From Ecdyonurus torrentis (lineage: Eukaryota; Arthropoda; Insecta; Ephemeroptera; Heptageniidae), in assembly GCA_949318235.1 (NCBI GenBank), contig OX439132.1:48792771-48856770 (forward strand): a DNA stretch of 64,000 nt, in the 5' to 3' direction. This document shows, one piece after another, positions 59,970-64,000 of the stretch. Numbering within the stretch: the stretch's first letter is position 1; every line of letters starts with the position of its first letter. Made by a program: the position numbers and the translations under genes. The notes under the pieces were generated by a model, which was not told where the DNA came from, searched no databases, and was given only the letters and a program-made list of their open reading frames with translations.

Positions 59970-60630
59970 ATTACCCCGAATCCCGAATCGATTGTTCTGC
60001 ACGACGGAACCCGAAAAGGGTCCCAGGGGTGTCGGGGTAGGGGCGCTCGACGCGTCGTGTCCCAAGGGTCCCGAATCCGCATAGTGACTTTTTTCGATTG
60101 TTCTGCACGACGGAACCCGAAAAGGGTCCCAGGGGTGCCGGGGTGGGTGCGCTCGAAAGGCCTCGTCCCAGGGGTCCCGAATATGCATAGCGACTTTTTT
60201 CCGTGATTTTAAGGGTTGGACCCTGAAAAGGGTCTCGGGGGTGCCGGGGTCCGTACGCCTCCGTCGGTCGTTGCGGGGGGTGGGTTACGGTCGAGGGGGT
60301 TGCTTTTTCTCGTCGAGCACCCCAGACAGATGTCGATATTTTATGCGATTTTCGGGTCAAGGGGTGGGGGTGGGCGGGGGTGTCGGGTCTTTTTCAGACA
60401 TGGTTTTGTCTAAATGTGGACCGTTAAGCTTTTGGGGCTGCTCCGACCCTCGGTAAGGACGGCAGGACGGGTCAAAGTACGCCGGCTGTCTTTCGGGCCC
60501 GTTTTTGGCCATCCCCTGTGCCCAAGGGGTGCAAGGGAGGGGGTTGGAATTGAGCAAGATTTTATCGCATCGACTGGTTCTCATTAGGGTAAAAGTAACC
60601 TGTCTCTCGCGGCATTCTGAATCCAGCTCC
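59970..60630. repeat. GC-rich module, unit 4
   Basis: G-quadruplex motif at 60361-60380; 28S-like segment at 60585-60629. Confidence 0.65.
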
Positions 60631-61152
60631 TGTTGCGTCGGATCTCGAATTGCTGACGGCGTGTAAGAGCTTGAGATAAGAGGTAGGAATCATGAAATTG
60701 TCTTTTTCGTCAGTTTATCCTGAATAATTAAGAGATATAGAAACTTGAGAGTATATTTGATTTGGAATGCACAGTAGTGCTGATAGTCGCGCAAATATGT
60801 CATGTTTGAGTTGGCGAGAATGAAAGCAGAGAAAACAGGTAGTGAAGGTATGTATCAGAGATTTGAGAGAGAAGTTGGAGGCAGGCGGTATAGTGTATCG
60901 CAACACGAAGAAAAGTATGAAGAACGGCAGGTTGAAGCACGTTGCTCGGGAGACTACCTTTCGAGCGTCCCTCACTCTCTCCCTCTCACAGTCTCCAGCG
61001 CGGGCCATTTTCTTATAAGAGGTTGGTATTTTTGCGGCAGTGTGTAGTATCGAAAAAAATGCCGGCTAATCGCTACATTGTACGCCTTTCGCACTCTCTG
61101 ACGCACGCAATCCAGTGAGTAACCATGGCCGATACTGCTGCACCCGCCACTG
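60631..61152 (+). pseudogene. Displaced H1 promoter, leader and nine codons, unit 4
   Basis: Uninterrupted; same variants as unit 3. Confidence 0.9.
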
Positions 61153-61265
61153 TTTGTTTGGTTTGTCGAAACCGAATACTCGAAAATGTTGGACCGAATT
61201 CGAGTTCATCTCGGTTTAAATTTACAGCTCTAGGTTATGCCGTATTGAATATAGACTTTTTTTAA
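61125..61265 (+). pseudogene. Chimeric 46-codon frame, unit 4
   Basis: Same frame as 17331-17471. Confidence 0.4.
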
Positions 61266-62311
61266 TAACTGAAAAATAGTATATATTGCAGCACAATGAT
61301 ATGTAATTTACTTCTTCTATTATTAGTTCGTTTCAAATACTACAGCAATTACCTTGCTTATATTATTTTAGTCAAAATATTTATATATTAAATATGATTT
61401 TATAAGAAATTTATAAATATCGGGCAACTGAAATATATTCTCTCGTAGTTTGTTTCTGTGATATAGGGTCTTTAGCTTCTGTCAAAGAGAAATGCGATGT
61501 GGGGGGAAGAATCAGTGAGAAGCATTCCGAGGATTGCAGCAAAAAAATAATTTTGAGGAGTCAAAACATTAATGAGTCCGAACTATTTATGTTTTTATTA
61601 ATGAATATAACACACCCAAAGTCGCACGATTGTTCTGCTCGACAAAAAAAATAATTAAAAAAAAAAGTGTTGCTAGTAAGCTAAATGTTATGAATGTAGT
61701 ACACACCTACCCTACCAACACCCTCTAGAAATATTTGGAAAAAATAATCAAACTGTGAGCAACCCCACGTGATTTAGTTTCCGTCGTGCAGAACAATCGG
61801 GAGAACATAAGAAAATCATTTAAAATTCACATAACGTAAAATAAATATAAAACATTATTTTGCTTCAATATTTTAATTGTTTTGCACTAAAAAAAAAAAG
61901 TAAATAAATAAATTGGCGCGATCGATCTGAATTTTATGAATGTAGTGCACACCTACCCTACCAACATCCTACCCGCAACCTGAAATAAAATAAAAATTAG
62001 TAATTTTTTTTTTTTTTTGTCAAGAAAAACAAAAATTGGACCAGTAGAATAATTACAAGAAGAAAAGAAGAGGTAAAATAAATAAATTATTCAAATTTTA
62101 CTTAATAGTGATTGAAATTTATTTAGAAAACTTTACACAATATTATCAGTTGAGTCGAAAATTGTAGGTTGAAATGTTAGTAAAAAAGGGTCAGTTGAAG
62201 TTTATTTTTCTGCACAAAAAAGGTGATAAAACCTGAAAAAAGGTGATGAATTCATAAAAAAAAGGTGATGAAATAATATTTATTATGTATAATAAAATTA
62301 CTTGTTTTTTA
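61153..62311. repeat. Recombinant spacer sub-repeat S1/S2, unit 4
   Basis: Carries the same S1-to-S2 switch as unit 3, between 61481 and 61523, so both units descend from one recombinant. Confidence 0.8.
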
Positions 62312-63691
62312 ATGTATGCTATACTCAATACTGCCTATAGGTATTTTGTGGTTACATGCAAGTACAAGCTACAAAAAAAATGTATTATTCATTGTAATAC
62401 CATATTTAAAGGAAACAAATAGACACATCAGACATCACACACAGACACACATAGACAGGCACATTAGCACATTATCATTTCCTTGGGTCATTGGCTCGTC
62501 TTCTGCCTCATCTTCTTCTTCTTTTTCTTACTCATCTTCACCCTGTTCAATCAGTGTTTCCATGTCAACTTCTTTACCCAGTTTATTTATGCTGCAGTTA
62601 CATACGACAATCATCTCCAGACTGTCCTCATTTAAATTTGATGGCATACAATGAATCTGTTTTAAAAAATTGCGGTAATTTTTTTTTTTTTTTTTTTAAA
62701 CGTTTTGTAAATGGTTAAAAAAAAAAAAATCCTTATTTAGTTGAAAAAAGATGATGAAAAGTTGAAAAATGATAAAAAAAAAGAGAAAACCTATTAATAG
62801 GTGAAAAAAAAGTTTATTTCAAACGGCTCGTGGACATTCTTATAAAAAAGGAACATATTATTGATAGCAACAAAAAGGTTATCACCTGAAAATCCAGGCT
62901 CTAATTATCAGTTTTCTTGCGAAGTGTGTTAATATATTATTATTATTAATGCAAATTAAATTTTAAATGTTAATTAGGTTCTCACGAAAACAGACAACGA
63001 CTGCCTAGTAGTTTGATATATTTATAAAATAACTCCCATGCAAGTCGTACGGAGACGTGATCAATACATATATCTGCACGTGTGTAATCTGCCCGATTGA
63101 AAAAAATTAAAAGGCTTCAAAATAATAGTAATAAAAAAAGATATTTATGCAGCTCGTTAGATATCTTTTACTTGAGGAAAAAATAAAAGTAAACTAAGAA
63201 ACCTCAGCTCTTGTAAGTTATGATATGATTGTACATTTTAAGAACTTGTCATTCAAAATTTACTCAGCGATATTAAGCAAAGTGTTTAAAAGTTGTATTA
63301 TGAAAAAAAAAAAAAAGAAAAAAAAAAAAAAGGCTCATTTATTTGTATATATATTTTTTGAGTTAAAACTAATGTAGTTGTTTTAATAAACCGTTCGATA
63401 GGTTATTTGTTGAAGTGAGTTTTTGGCTTAAAATAAAATATTATATATCACATACTTTCCAGAATAAAAAATGACTATGTTTTTCCCCCCCATTAATATT
63501 TACGACACTATGTAAAAAAAAAGATTAGAATTACGATGCGAAGTACTTGTTTTGGTATTATCTTCTTCTTTGTTATTAATTTAAATTGTGTAGTGACTCA
63601 TTTAAAACTTGATGAGCTATAGTAATATTTTTGATGGCGCTGTGAAAGCTGTTCGGGAACCTCCTATGTTGCAACTGAAAATACAGCGGCA
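62312..63691. repeat. AT-rich pre-H1 spacer at the window end
   Basis: Counterpart of 1-1341; acidic coding-like fragment at 62435-62647 (minus). Confidence 0.85.
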
Positions 63692-64000
63692 TGTTGCGTC
63701 GGATCTCGAATTGCTGACGGCGTGTAAGAGCTTGAGATGAGAGGTAGGAATCATGAAATTGTCTTTTTCGTCTGTATATCATGAATAATTAAGAGAGATA
63801 GAAACTTGAGAGTATATTTGATTTGAAATGCACGATAGTGCTGATAGTCGCGCAAATATGTCATGTTTGAGTTGGCGAGTATGAAAGCAGAGAAAACAGG
63901 TAGTGAAGACATTAATCTGAGATTTGAGAGAGAAGTTGGAGGCAGGCGATAGAGTATCGCAACATGAAGAAAAGTTTGAAGAACTGCAGGTTGAAGCACG
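63692..64000 (+). promoter_or_regulatory. Start of the next H1 promoter region (cut by window end)
   Basis: Matches 1342-1650. By phase the next H1 gene would start near 64186, so the array continues beyond the window. Confidence 0.8.

Overview
The window is a tandem array of replication-dependent histone genes from an animal nuclear genome, most likely an arthropod of the insect/crustacean group. H4 starts Met-Thr-Gly rather than Met-Ser-Gly, H2A is 124 residues ending TEKKA, and H2B starts [12 protein letters not shown], all as I know them from insects and crustaceans. I cannot name the species.

Layout. Four copies of one cluster start with H1 at 1836, 22111, 39151 and 51672, giving unit lengths of 20,275, 17,040 and 12,521 bp; the fourth is about 12,514 bp by the phase of its repeated spacer. 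Every cluster has the same order and strands: H1(+), H3(-), H4(+), H2A(-), H2B(+), then a sixth gene on the minus strand that encodes a 49-residue Lys/Ala-rich protein. H3/H4 and H2A/H2B are divergent pairs with shared promoter regions. H1/H3, H4/H2A and H2B/sixth gene converge. All six genes lack introns and end in a histone-type 3' stem-loop. The histone proteins are identical in all four units, as expected for a homogenised array.

The roughly 8 kb between clusters is layered repeat. It contains (a) an AT-rich stretch; (b) a ~1.95 kb interval bounded by 12-bp inverted repeats, holding three ~265 bp sub-repeats that each look like a TATA/Inr promoter; (c) AT-rich sub-repeats; (d) a GC-rich module with a strong G-quadruplex motif and a short 28S-rRNA-like stretch; (e) a displaced copy of the H1 promoter, leader and first nine codons fused to spacer sequence, creating a 46-codon chimeric frame; and (f) further AT-rich spacer before the real H1 promoter. 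Unit 1 has block (d-e) plus its following sub-repeats twice. Units 3 and 4 have lost one ~1.7 kb sub-repeat relative to unit 2.

Three retroelement insertions modify the array. A 5'-truncated non-LTR retrotransposon (LINE) with an 8-bp target duplication splits the H3/H4 divergent promoter of unit 2. A shorter, nearly identical LINE copy splits the leader of the displaced H1 copy in unit 1. A 1,040-bp insert in units 1 and 2 carries the same LINE 3' end and (TTC)n tail, but its body is unrelated to the LINE sequence present in this window and contains a perfect histone 3' stem-loop. It sits between the sixth gene and its predicted promoter.

The most notable points are the sixth histone-like gene, the stem-loop-bearing non-autonomous element, a core-promoter motif (GGTTGGTAT) shared by H1, H4 and the sixth gene, and the repeated captured-H1-promoter chimera.
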